A stretch of DNA of 52,893 nucleotides from Bacillota bacterium (GTDB lineage: Bacteria; Bacillota; Clostridia; Lachnospirales; Lachnospiraceae). Position numbers and translations under genes: made by a program. Every line of letters starts with the position of its first letter. The first letter of the stretch is position 1. The notes beneath the pieces were generated by a model. It had not been told where the DNA came from and did not search any database. It saw nothing but the letters and a program-made list of their open reading frames with translations. Location of the stretch: positions 1 through 52,893 of the forward strand of contig JAEYRK010000020.1 of NCBI GenBank assembly GCA_023435645.1, given 5' to 3'. Of the stretch, positions 7,176 to 15,174 are shown piece by piece.

Positions 7176-8474
7176 TTATATCAGCTTTCGATTATCGATC
7201 ACACGCTTTGCTTTTCCCTCCGAGCGGGCAATCGTCTTGGGCTCTACCAGCTTTACCTTAACACCCAGTCCCAATGCTGACTGGAGTACATGGGAAATCT
7301 TCTTCGTCAGGTTTTCCAGCTCCTTAATCTCATCGGAGAAGAAGCGCTCCTCTACCTCTACCTGTACCTCAAGTACATCAAGGTTATTCACGCGGTCAAC
7401 GATCAGCAGATAATGCGGGCTGGTTTCACCGATCTCCAGCAAAGCAGCCTCTACCTGGGACGGGAATACATTCACACCGCGGATAATCAGCATATCGTCG
7501 GTACGTCCCTTGAATCTGGAGATCCTCGCCATCGTCCTTCCACACTGGCATTTCTCATAGCTGATGCTGGTGAGATCCTTCGTACGATAACGCAAAAGTG
7601 GCAGCGCCTCCTTCGTAATCGTAGTAAATACCAGCTCCCCTGTTTCACCCTCCTTACAAGGCTCCAGGGTATCCGGGTTGATAATCTCCGGCACGAAATG
7701 GTCTTCATATACATGTAACCCCGTATGATATTCACAGTCAGCCGCCACACCGGGTCCGAGAATTTCACTTAAGCCATAAATATCATATGCCTTCAGATGG
7801 AGCTTCTCTTCAATTTCCCTTCTCATGTTCTCAGTCCAGGGTTCAGCTCCGCAGATCGCTGCCTTCAGCTGAATATTACCGATTTTACCTGACTCCTCCA
7901 GAGTCTCGGCAATATGTAATAGGTAGGACGGTGTACAGGCAATTGCTGTGGCACCGAAATCCTCCATCATTGTAATCAGCCTCTGGGTATTTCCGGTTGA
8001 CATCGGTATTACGGTAGCACCGATTGTTTCCGCTCCGTAATGAAGTCCCAGACCACCGGTAAATAAGCCGTAGCCATAAGCAACCTGGATCCGGTCATTG
8101 GGTCCTACACCATCCATGGCAAGAACTCTGGCCACACACTCCTGCCAGATTTCAATGTCTCTTCTGGTATAGCCTACAACCGTCGCTTTCCCTGTGGTAC
8201 CTGAGGAGGCGTGGACTCTGACTATCTCAGACTGAGGTACTGCAAATAATCCGAAGGGGTAATTATCCCTCAGGTCATTCTTCGTGGTGAAGGGAAGCAG
8301 CTTCAGGTCATCAATCGTGCTGATGTCCCCCGGCTCCAAGCCCATTTGCTGCATCTTCTTACGGTAAAACTCTACTCCATGGTAAACTCTATTTACCATC
8401 TTCTTTAGCCTGACGCTCTGCAGGTGATGCAGCTCGTCCCTGCTCATACATTCCTTGGTTTCATTCCATATCAT
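7176..8474 (-). CDS. paaK: Phenylacetate-CoA ligase family enzyme (second copy)
   Basis: A 432-residue AMP-forming aryl-CoA ligase. Core adenylation signatures are present: HASSGTTGKATVVGYT (ATP loop, about residues 90-105), YGLSEILGPGVA (about 232), YRTKDLTSI, GRTDDMLIIRGVNVFPSQVE hinge region and EGKAKRVIDNR near the C-terminus with the lysine that usually completes adenylation. The enzyme would join an aromatic acid such as phenylacetate or indoleacetate to CoA, or run the reverse to conserve energy. It starts 2 bases after the preceding ACT gene, so the two are translationally linked. It is about as close to the other ligase at 11477-12781 as expected of paralogues with different aryl substrates. 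Confidence 0.9.
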   Translation of the reverse strand: MIWNETKECMSRDELHHLQSVRLKKMVNRVYHGVEFYRKKMQQMGLEPGDISTIDDLKLLPFTTKNDLRDNYPFGLFAVPQSEIVRVHASSGTTGKATVVGYTRRDIEIWQECVARVLAMDGVGPNDRIQVAYGYGLFTGGLGLHYGAETIGATVIPMSTGNTQRLITMMEDFGATAIACTPSYLLHIAETLEESGKIGNIQLKAAICGAEPWTENMRREIEEKLHLKAYDIYGLSEILGPGVAADCEYHTGLHVYEDHFVPEIINPDTLEPCKEGETGELVFTTITKEALPLLRYRTKDLTSISYEKCQCGRTMARISRFKGRTDDMLIIRGVNVFPSQVEAALLEIGETSPHYLLIVDRVNNLDVLEVQVEVEERFFSDEIKELENLTKKISHVLQSALGLGVKVKLVEPKTIARSEGKAKRVIDNRKLI

Positions 8475-8476
8475 GG

Positions 8477-8902
8477 TTACATATCCCCCTGTTCTGCCAC
8501 AATATATCCCTTCTCCTTCAATACTGCGGCTGTTTTCTCTAAATGATCCGTATTAATAATCATCAGGGGAATCTTTCCGCTCCGTACCACGATGGAATAG
8601 ATATAATTTACTCCCAGACCGGCATCTGCAATCACATGGAGCATTCCATCCAGTTCCCCCGGCTTATCATTAAGCTCTACAGCCACCGCTTCTGTCATCT
8701 TAACCGCAAAGCCATGCTCCGATAACAAGGTCTTTGCCCTCTCCGGCTGATCCACCACCATTCTTAGGATTGCGAATTCCGGAGTATCAAAAGAAGCGAT
8801 TGCCCTTAAATTGATATTGTTCTTTTTCAGTACTGCTGTTACTCCTGCCAGGCTTCCGATCTCATTTTGTACGAATACAGACAGCTGTTTGATCAAAGTC
8901 AT
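8477..8902 (-). CDS. Tandem ACT-domain protein (first copy)
   Basis: A 141-residue protein made of two ACT domains (about 1-70 and 71-138), e.g. IKQLSVFVQNEIGSLAGVTA and AVELNDKPGELDGMLHVI. It is a paralogue of the ACT protein at 6652-7098. The ATG at 8902 is only one base after GGGGGA; a TTG two codons further in would have a 7-base spacing and would line up with the start of the paralogue, so the true start may be 8896. It sits between iorB and a phenylacetate-CoA ligase and is probably a regulatory or ligand-sensing partner of one of these enzymes. No DNA-binding domain is present. Confidence 0.84.
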   Translation of the reverse strand: MTLIKQLSVFVQNEIGSLAGVTAVLKKNNINLRAIASFDTPEFAILRMVVDQPERAKTLLSEHGFAVKMTEAVAVELNDKPGELDGMLHVIADAGLGVNYIYSIVVRSGKIPLMIINTDHLEKTAAVLKEKGYIVAEQGDM

Positions 8903-8971
8903 TCCCCCTTTATCTTTTATTTATATAGCATTCAGATCATTGCCATGCTAACATGAATGCTCTTCCAGTGT

Positions 8972-9544
8972 TTATAGCAGATTGTACCCTACCTCGAAGG
9001 CCTTCAGATTGATCTCGACCGTTTTTGCCGGTACCGTCTTCTCAATCACTGCCATCCAGTCCTCCTTCGTGAAATCCATATGCTGGGCAGCGATACCGAG
9101 TACGATAACATTAAATACCCTACTATTCCCCAGCTTCTTTGCCTCGGCTATGGCATTTACCTTATATACCCGATGGGCTTTCTCCAACTCCTCCAGAATA
9201 TTTTCCGGATATTTTGCAGCTCCGATGACAACCGGCATCGGATCAATCCTCTGGTCATTGACTACGATCGCACCACCCTTCTTTAAAAAGTGGGCATATC
9301 TTAAGGCCTCCAGCCGTTCAAAGGCAATCAGTACATCCGCCTGACCTTCCTCCACAATCGGCTCATGGACCTTACTTCCGTATCTTACAAAGGTTACCAC
9401 GCTACCACCACGCTGTGCCATCCCGTGTACCTCTGACAGCTTAACATCATAGCCTGCGTGAATTGCCAAGCCCCCAAGAATCCTGCTGGTCAGTAAGGTT
9501 CCCTGTCCGCCGACTCCTACGATCATTATATTTTTTGTCTCCAT
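8972..9544 (-). CDS. iorB: Indolepyruvate ferredoxin oxidoreductase, beta subunit
   Basis: A 190-residue gamma/beta-type subunit of 2-oxoacid:ferredoxin oxidoreductase. The N-terminal GVGGQGTLLTSRILG is the family glycine-rich signature; SEVHGMAQRGGSV is the second conserved block. With IorA it oxidises aryl pyruvates (indolepyruvate, phenylpyruvate, hydroxyphenylpyruvate) with CoA to aryl-acetyl-CoA, CO2 and reduced ferredoxin. It follows iorA by about 100 bases on the same strand, the standard order, and precedes the first ACT gene by about 70 bases. An AGGAGGAAGGG stretch lies upstream of the ATG with GAAGGG at 8 bases. Confidence 0.95.
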   Translation of the reverse strand: METKNIMIVGVGGQGTLLTSRILGGLAIHAGYDVKLSEVHGMAQRGGSVVTFVRYGSKVHEPIVEEGQADVLIAFERLEALRYAHFLKKGGAIVVNDQRIDPMPVVIGAAKYPENILEELEKAHRVYKVNAIAEAKKLGNSRVFNVIVLGIAAQHMDFTKEDWMAVIEKTVPAKTVEINLKAFEVGYNLL

Positions 9545-9643
9545 AGTGAAAGCCCTTCCTCCTTATTGTACTAAACCTGATCTGTTCCTGCTATCAGAAT
9601 TGTATCATTCACATTGACCTCAAAGCTACCCAACAGGATAACT

Positions 9644-11386
9644 CTATCTGTTCTCAAGCAGCTTTATGGTGTTGAATTTACACAGCCTCATACATAAGCC
9701 GCAGCCATTGCACATGGTATCATGAATGACGATGTCACCGTTATCCTTCTTCGTAATGGCAGGACAACCGGGCTTCATGCACAGTCCGCACTTCATGCAT
9801 ACCTCAGGATCAATACGGTATTGCTTCTTTGCTGGGGCTTTATCTAATAATACGCAGGGGGCCTGAGCGATAATGACAGCCACCTCATCCATTGCTGTGG
9901 CTTCCCTGATCACCTTTTCCAGCGTCGCTGTATCAAAGGCCTCTACCACATACACCTGCTTCACACCGACCGCCTTACAAAGTGCCGCTAGATCAACTGA
10001 GTAAGCAGCCTCTCCCTTTAATGTCCTACCTGTCCCTGCATGATCCTGATGTCCCGTCATACCGGTGGTTGAATTATCAAGAATTAGGACAGTTCCCGTT
10101 CCCTTGTTGTAGACCATGTTAATCAGGGAATTGATTCCGGTATGCATAAAGGTAGAATCTCCAATGACAGCTACCCAGTTCTTAATATAATCCTTACCCT
10201 TTGCCTTCTCCATACCGTGCAGGGAGGAGATGCTGGCACCCATGCAGATCGTAGTATCCACCACACTTAAGGGTGCAACTGCACCGAGGGTATAGCAGCC
10301 AATATCTCCGGCCGCATGAATTTTTAGTTTATTCAATACAGAATATACGCTCCTATGGGGACAACCGGGGCAGAGGATGGGAGGACGGTTCGGTGCTGCA
10401 GCCGCATGAACTGCTGCCAGCTGCTCACCCTTAATCGCTCTTCTTAACAGATTGGCGGAATACTCTCCCTGGACGGTCAGGATATCCTTGCCGATGGCAG
10501 GAATTCCCCAGGACCTTACCTGCTCCTCGATGATTGGATCCAGCTCCTCCACAATATATAAGGTCTCCACCCTAGAGGCAAATTCCAGAATCAGATCCTT
10601 CGGAAGGGGATTGATTAATCCCAGCTTCAGAACAGAGGCCTCGGGAAGCGCCTCCTTCACATACTGGTAAGGAATGCCCGAGGTAATGACACCGATCTTT
10701 TGATCCCGATATTCTACCTGATTGATGGGAAAGCTACTGCCATCCTTCGCCAGGGCGATCTCCCTGCTCTCCACCACCAGATGGCGTCTCATTGCATTAG
10801 CCGGCATCATGACATTCTTCGCTATATCCCTGACATAGGGCTTATCCTCTATTTCTACTCTATCCTGTAATTCCACCATTCCCTGAGAATGGGAAAGTCT
10901 CGTCGTACTTCTGACGATGACCGGGGTATCATATTTCTCACTGAGTTCGAAAGCGAATTTCACAAACTCCTTCGCTTCCTGACTATCCGCAGGCTCTATC
11001 ACCGGAACCTTCGCTGCTCTTGCTACAGCTCTTGTATCCTGCTCATTTTGTGAGCTGTAGAGACCCGGATCATCTGCAACGATGATGACCAAGCCCCCTG
11101 TTACACCGGAATAGGCTACAGTAAATAACGGATCTGAAGCCACATTCAGACCTACATGCTTCATGGAAGCGAGAGCCCTGACACCACTGATGGAGGCTCC
11201 TATGGCAACCTCCATGGCTACCTTTTCGTTGGGAGACCACTCGGAGTAGATCTCCTCATATTTTACGATGTTTTCACTGATTTCTGTACTGGGTGTACCC
11301 GGATAGGCGGCTGATACCTTACAGCCTGCCTCATAAGCTCCACGGGCAAAAGCCTCATTTCCAAGCATAATCACTCTGTCTGTCAC
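9644..11386 (-). CDS. iorA: Indolepyruvate ferredoxin oxidoreductase, alpha subunit
   Basis: A 580-residue thiamine-diphosphate enzyme subunit. It has the N-terminal pyrimidine-binding type domain (AYPGTPSTEISENIVKY, about residues 26-42), a central domain, the TPP-binding region with LCPGCPHRSVY, GDIGCYTLG and GDSTFMHTGINSL...NSTTGMTGHQDH, and a C-terminal two-cluster ferredoxin domain (CMKCGLCMKPGC ... CNGCGLCMRLC, about 530-572). Partner of IorB in ferredoxin-reducing oxidation of aryl pyruvates. The start codon is GTG, with AAAGGAG 8 bases upstream. It lies 90 bases after the first ligase gene in the aromatic cluster. Confidence 0.96.
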   Translation of the reverse strand: MTDRVIMLGNEAFARGAYEAGCKVSAAYPGTPSTEISENIVKYEEIYSEWSPNEKVAMEVAIGASISGVRALASMKHVGLNVASDPLFTVAYSGVTGGLVIIVADDPGLYSSQNEQDTRAVARAAKVPVIEPADSQEAKEFVKFAFELSEKYDTPVIVRSTTRLSHSQGMVELQDRVEIEDKPYVRDIAKNVMMPANAMRRHLVVESREIALAKDGSSFPINQVEYRDQKIGVITSGIPYQYVKEALPEASVLKLGLINPLPKDLILEFASRVETLYIVEELDPIIEEQVRSWGIPAIGKDILTVQGEYSANLLRRAIKGEQLAAVHAAAAPNRPPILCPGCPHRSVYSVLNKLKIHAAGDIGCYTLGAVAPLSVVDTTICMGASISSLHGMEKAKGKDYIKNWVAVIGDSTFMHTGINSLINMVYNKGTGTVLILDNSTTGMTGHQDHAGTGRTLKGEAAYSVDLAALCKAVGVKQVYVVEAFDTATLEKVIREATAMDEVAVIIAQAPCVLLDKAPAKKQYRIDPEVCMKCGLCMKPGCPAITKKDNGDIVIHDTMCNGCGLCMRLCKFNTIKLLENR

Positions 11387-11476
11387 TATGTATACTCCTT
11401 TCTCGTATCAAGCATCTGACGAATCCAAAGACCGTTCCGATGATCTAAGCTTAAGTTCCTTCTTTCCTTTTGGTAG

Positions 11477-12781
11477 TTAAATCTTTCTCAGGTCCGTTAC
11501 TCTCTTTGCCTTTCCTTCAAAACGCTGCAGGCTCCTTGGTGCTACTAATTTTATCATAGCCTCCACACTCAATACAACTCGAAGCCTAGCTTTAATTCTT
11601 AGCTCCAGCTCACCAAGCTTAGCATAGGAATCCAACAAAGAATCATCCGCCAGCTCCACCTTGATCTCCATGGTATCCAGGTGATTCCTGCGATTTACGA
11701 TGATCTCATAATGGGGACCGATTTCCGCTACAGTCAATAATACCTCTTCTATTTGTGAGGGGAATACATTCACACCGCGAATAATCAGCATATCATCCGC
11801 ACGGCCTGACAGATTCTCCATCCTAACAGTTGTTCTGCCGCATCTACAGGGCTCGTACATCAGCCGGGAGATATCCTTGGTTCTGTAACGGATCAAGGGC
11901 AGGGCCTCCTTAGTGATACAGGTAATTACCAGCTCACCCTTCTCTCCCGGAGGCAGGACCTCCCCTGTCTCTGAGTCTATGATTTCCGGAATAAAATGAT
12001 CCTCATTGATATGCATCCCATTCAGCTCCAGGCATTCACCGGATACGCCGGGTCCTATTAACTCACTCATCCCGTAATTCTGGGTTACCTTCATATCCGG
12101 ACTCCAGAGCCGGTACATCTCCTGTCGCATCGGTTCTGACATACCTTCCCCGCCGAACAAGCCGATTTTAATATTCAAATCCTTTGCGGGATCCAGTCCC
12201 ATCTCCCTGACCACTTCACCGATATGCAGGGCATAGGAGGGTGTGGCTACCAGTACTGTGGTTCCAAAATCCTGCATATACATGATTTGCTTCTGGGTAT
12301 TACCGGAGGAGGTAGGGCACACAGTGGCCCCCATATTCTCCAGACCGAAATGAAGTCCCAGTGCACCGGTAAACATACCATAGCCAAAGCAGATTTGTGC
12401 TACATCCTCTTCTGTTGCACCCCCCATGGCTGCAATCCTGGATACGCATTCCGTCCAGATCTCCATATCCTTCCTGGTATACCCGACAACGGTAGGTTTT
12501 CCCGTGGTGCCCGAGGAGGCATGGATTCGGACCAAGTCCTTCTTAGGAACCGTGAATAAACCAAAGGGATAGTTATCCCTCAGGTCCTGTTTATTTGTGA
12601 ATGGAAGCTTACCTAAGTCCTCCAGATTTTCTACATCTTCACATCTTAACCCAGCAGCATCCATCTTCGCGCGATAGGCAGGAACCTTCTCATATACTCT
12701 TGCCAGGGTATCCTTCAGCCTGCTAAGCTGAATGGCTTCGATTTCTTTTCTGGGTAGCGTTTCTTCTTTTGCCCAAATCAT
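11477..12781 (-). CDS. paaK: Phenylacetate-CoA ligase family enzyme (first copy)
   Basis: A 434-residue AMP-forming aryl-CoA ligase with HASSGTTGKPTVVGYT (about residues 90-105), YGMSELIGPGVSGEC, YRTKDISRL, GRADDMLIIRGVNVFPSQIE and the C-terminal EGKAKRV. It is a paralogue of the ligase at 7176-8474 but differs in the acyl-pocket region (GLFGGEGMSEPMR here, AAICGAEPWTENMR there), which suggests different aryl acids. AAAGGGGG lies 9 bases before the ATG. It is the first enzyme gene after the symporter, from which it is separated by a 9-bp hairpin at 12895-12916, and it leads into iorA. Confidence 0.92.
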   Translation of the reverse strand: MIWAKEETLPRKEIEAIQLSRLKDTLARVYEKVPAYRAKMDAAGLRCEDVENLEDLGKLPFTNKQDLRDNYPFGLFTVPKKDLVRIHASSGTTGKPTVVGYTRKDMEIWTECVSRIAAMGGATEEDVAQICFGYGMFTGALGLHFGLENMGATVCPTSSGNTQKQIMYMQDFGTTVLVATPSYALHIGEVVREMGLDPAKDLNIKIGLFGGEGMSEPMRQEMYRLWSPDMKVTQNYGMSELIGPGVSGECLELNGMHINEDHFIPEIIDSETGEVLPPGEKGELVITCITKEALPLIRYRTKDISRLMYEPCRCGRTTVRMENLSGRADDMLIIRGVNVFPSQIEEVLLTVAEIGPHYEIIVNRRNHLDTMEIKVELADDSLLDSYAKLGELELRIKARLRVVLSVEAMIKLVAPRSLQRFEGKAKRVTDLRKI

Positions 12782-12894
12782 TTCTGTAATCCCCCTTTAT
12801 CATTCATGCTTCCAGAATAGCCGTCTTGACTGGTACTCTGGGATTTATTTTGTTCATATCATTAGCTCTAGGTGCTGACGTTAAACACAGGAGC

Positions 12895-12916
12895 AAGCCC
12901 TCCTTGCGGGGGGCTT
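12895..12916 (-). other. Strong hairpin between symporter and first ligase gene
   Basis: AAGCCCTCC (12895-12903), loop TTGC, GGGGGGCTT (12908-12916): nine pairs including one G-U, tetraloop, no T-run on either strand. It lies in the intergenic region of an otherwise co-directional cluster, so it looks like an RNA-processing or 3'-stabilising structure, or a partial terminator setting expression of the membrane and enzyme genes. Confidence 0.55.
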
Positions 12917-12971
12917 CTCACTGCCTAAATCCTTCTATCCTACAATCTATATTATTTACAGGTTTATGTAC

Positions 12972-14501
12972 CTATGCCTCCTGGATGGACTTGCGGGCAT
13001 GTACCGTTACAGGCTCGTCATAGCAGGAGAACAGCTCGCTGACCTTATCTCTTCTCAGCTTCGGTGTGATCAGACTGACTACTGGAACGATCACAAGACC
13101 AGCAACCATAGCGATAGCCCCTGCATTGATGGGGGATTCGATATACTTAAGGAAGAGATTGGTTACGGTGATACCGACCCCGGATACAAAGCTGGCCCAG
13201 ACTGCTGTCTTCGTAACACCCTTCCAGTACAGACCATATAAGAACGGGGCCAGGAAGGAACCGGCCATAGCACCCCAGGCAATACTCATCAGCTGCGCAA
13301 TAAAGGTAATCGGATTCAATGCCAGAAATACGGACAAACCGATGAAGAAAACAATTAGGAGTCTCATGACGAGCAGCTGCTTCTTCTCACTCATATTCTT
13401 AATGATATTCCCCTTCAGAAAATCGAGGGTCAGGGTAGAGCTGGAGGTCAATACCAGGCTCGATAGGGTCGACATGGAGGCGGACAGTACAAGGACAACC
13501 ACAATGCCGATCAGGACATCGGATAGATCGGACATCATATGAGGTATAATAGCATCAAAGTTCACAGCTCCCGATGCAGTGCGGATGTCCGCACTATCAA
13601 ATAACCGTGCGAAGCCGCCGAGATAATAGCATCCACCGGCTATGACCACAGCAAAAACCGTAGAGATGATGGTTCCTGACTTAATTGATTTCTCACTTTT
13701 AATTGCGTAGAATTTATGTATCATCTGAGGAAGTCCCCAGGTTCCCAGCGAGGTAAGAAGGATAACTCCCAGCAAATTCTTTGGATCCGGTCCGAAGAAG
13801 GAGGTATATGCCCCAGGCTGACCCACGGTTGCCGGTAAATCACTGGGTAGCTTCGCCAGAGCGCCGACCGCTTCCATAAACCCACCTTGTCCGTTAATTA
13901 CAGAGGCGACAACAGCTACTATTCCGACCAGCATGATGATCCCCTGAATCAAGTCATTAATCGCCGTTGCCATATAACCGCCCAGAATAACATAGACTCC
14001 TGTCATGATTGCCATTGCCCATACACATACAGAGAATGGAATATTGAAGGCCATATTGAAAAGGGAGGATAGTCCTTTATAAACTGAGGCTGTATAGGGC
14101 ACCATAAAGATAAAGATAATTGCTGATGCTACCAGCTTAATCGCCTTACTGTCAAATCTGCTACCAAAGAAATCCGGCATTGTCGAGGATTTTAAATGAT
14201 GTGTCATCACTCGGGTTCTTCTGCCTAACACGACCCAGGCCAACAGACTCCCGATAAAAGCATTTCCTATACCAATCCAGGTGGCTGCTATCCCGTACTT
14301 CCATCCGAACTGGCCTGCATAACCAACGAATATTACAGCAGAAAAATAAGTAGTCCCATATGCAAAAGCAGAAAGCCAGGGTCCAACTGCCCGTCCACCC
14401 AAAACAAAATCTCCAACATTGGTCGCATGCTTTCTGGCATAAATGCCAACCAACACCATAATGACAAAAAAGCATACTAAAAAGGTTAATTTAATGAACA
14501 T
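12972..14501 (-). CDS. Sodium:solute symporter family transporter
   Basis: A 509-residue integral membrane protein of the SSS family (PanF/PutP type) with about 13 hydrophobic helices. Landmarks are DFVLGGRAVGPWLSAFAYGTTYFSAVIFVGYAG near the N-terminus, PDFFGSRF and the helix pair around TSLGTWGLPQMIHKFYAIK, which contains the usual GLPQ/H segment. It should use the sodium gradient to import an anionic or neutral organic substrate. The start at 14501 is preferred (GGTGAGG upstream); the longer frame to 14540 would begin inside the palindrome. It is the first gene behind the operator-bearing promoter at 14539-14593 and heads the IorAB/ligase cluster, so an aromatic acid or amino acid is a plausible substrate; that is inference. 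Confidence 0.88.
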   Translation of the reverse strand: MFIKLTFLVCFFVIMVLVGIYARKHATNVGDFVLGGRAVGPWLSAFAYGTTYFSAVIFVGYAGQFGWKYGIAATWIGIGNAFIGSLLAWVVLGRRTRVMTHHLKSSTMPDFFGSRFDSKAIKLVASAIIFIFMVPYTASVYKGLSSLFNMAFNIPFSVCVWAMAIMTGVYVILGGYMATAINDLIQGIIMLVGIVAVVASVINGQGGFMEAVGALAKLPSDLPATVGQPGAYTSFFGPDPKNLLGVILLTSLGTWGLPQMIHKFYAIKSEKSIKSGTIISTVFAVVIAGGCYYLGGFARLFDSADIRTASGAVNFDAIIPHMMSDLSDVLIGIVVVLVLSASMSTLSSLVLTSSSTLTLDFLKGNIIKNMSEKKQLLVMRLLIVFFIGLSVFLALNPITFIAQLMSIAWGAMAGSFLAPFLYGLYWKGVTKTAVWASFVSGVGITVTNLFLKYIESPINAGAIAMVAGLVIVPVVSLITPKLRRDKVSELFSCYDEPVTVHARKSIQEA

Positions 14502-14538
14502 CCCCCATACCTCACCTTCCATCGCCTGTCGCTTTATC

Positions 14539-14563
14539 ACTTTAAAGCGCAGCGCTTTAAAGT
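14539..14563. promoter_or_regulatory. 25-bp palindromic operator candidate
   Basis: Two perfect 12-base arms, ACTTTAAAGCGC and GCGCTTTAAAGT, around a single central A. The palindrome starts two bases after the -10 box of the minus-strand promoter at 14565-14593, so it spans the predicted transcription start. Symmetry and position fit a dimeric repressor binding site controlling the symporter and aromatic cluster. Confidence 0.8.
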
Positions 14564-14564
14564 A

Positions 14565-14593
14565 AAGATATCAAAAATACAGAAGGCTGTCAA
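14565..14593 (-). promoter_or_regulatory. Promoter of the symporter/aromatic cluster
   Basis: Minus strand TTGACA (14588-14593), 17-base spacer, TATCTT (14565-14570), abutting the palindrome. Confidence 0.8.
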
Positions 14594-14680
14594 GAGTTTA
14601 ACAAAATAAATCTAAAATAATCAGGTGGACAAAATATCCCTATCTATTGATTTTACTATTAATATATGAATTTCAGCTGC

Positions 14681-14968
14681 TTACAGTATCAGCTTCACAA
14701 TAACATAAAAAATCAGGAGGAGGTCTGCGATGGCTGCTGCCGGAAGCAGAATCCGAAAAGACAGATGCTTCGTCTTATGACGAAAATATCTCATCCCAAG
14801 ATATGTGCCTATTCCTCCGCCCAGTAAGGCAATCAGAAGCAGGGTTCGTTCCGGTATTCGCCACCTTCCCTTCTCTGCTCTTCTCTTATCCACTCCCATG
14901 GTAGAAAACCCGGTAATGCTAAGTGCCAGAATGTAACCACCCAATACGATACCGATCATTTGATTCAT
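14681..14968 (-). CDS. DUF1294 small membrane protein
   Basis: A 95-residue membrane protein with three hydrophobic segments (about residues 4-22, 43-60, 74-93). The central MGVDKRRAEKGRWRIPERTLL...GGGIGTYLGMRYFRHKTKHLSF is the full DUF1294 signature (DKxxAxxxxWRIPExxLL, GGxxGxxxGMxxFRHKT). The molecular function of this family is unknown; in some proteins it is fused to a cold-shock domain, which suggests a link to nucleic acids or stress. It stands alone between the symporter promoter and the aspS terminator. Confidence 0.88.
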   Translation of the reverse strand: MNQMIGIVLGGYILALSITGFSTMGVDKRRAEKGRWRIPERTLLLIALLGGGIGTYLGMRYFRHKTKHLSFRILLPAAAIADLLLIFYVIVKLIL

Positions 14969-15127
14969 ACGAAGCTCCTATTCTCTTATAGCATCCTCTG
15001 ATGCAGGCAACTCCCCAAGGGAGCAGCCCCTTGAAGGTAATTCTAAATCCTGCCTATCCTGAAATTTCCTGCCTATTGTGAAATTGCCTGTTGAAGCATG
15101 CTTTCTATGCATTCTGTTCATTGTAAA

Positions 15128-15160
15128 ACAGCCCTGTTAAGGTGATCCTTACAGGGCTGT
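15128..15160 (-). terminator. aspS terminator
   Basis: ACAGCCCTGT (15128-15137) pairs with ACAGGGCTGT (15151-15160), extended inward by AAGG/CCTT. On the minus strand TTTT follows. It lies 15 bases past the aspS stop codon. Confidence 0.85.
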
Positions 15161-15174
15161 AATATAATAATTGA

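Noticed and set aside
12972..14501. Pantothenate transporter (PanF) assignment
   Set aside because: The family is clear but context is aromatic metabolism; substrate cannot be told from sequence.
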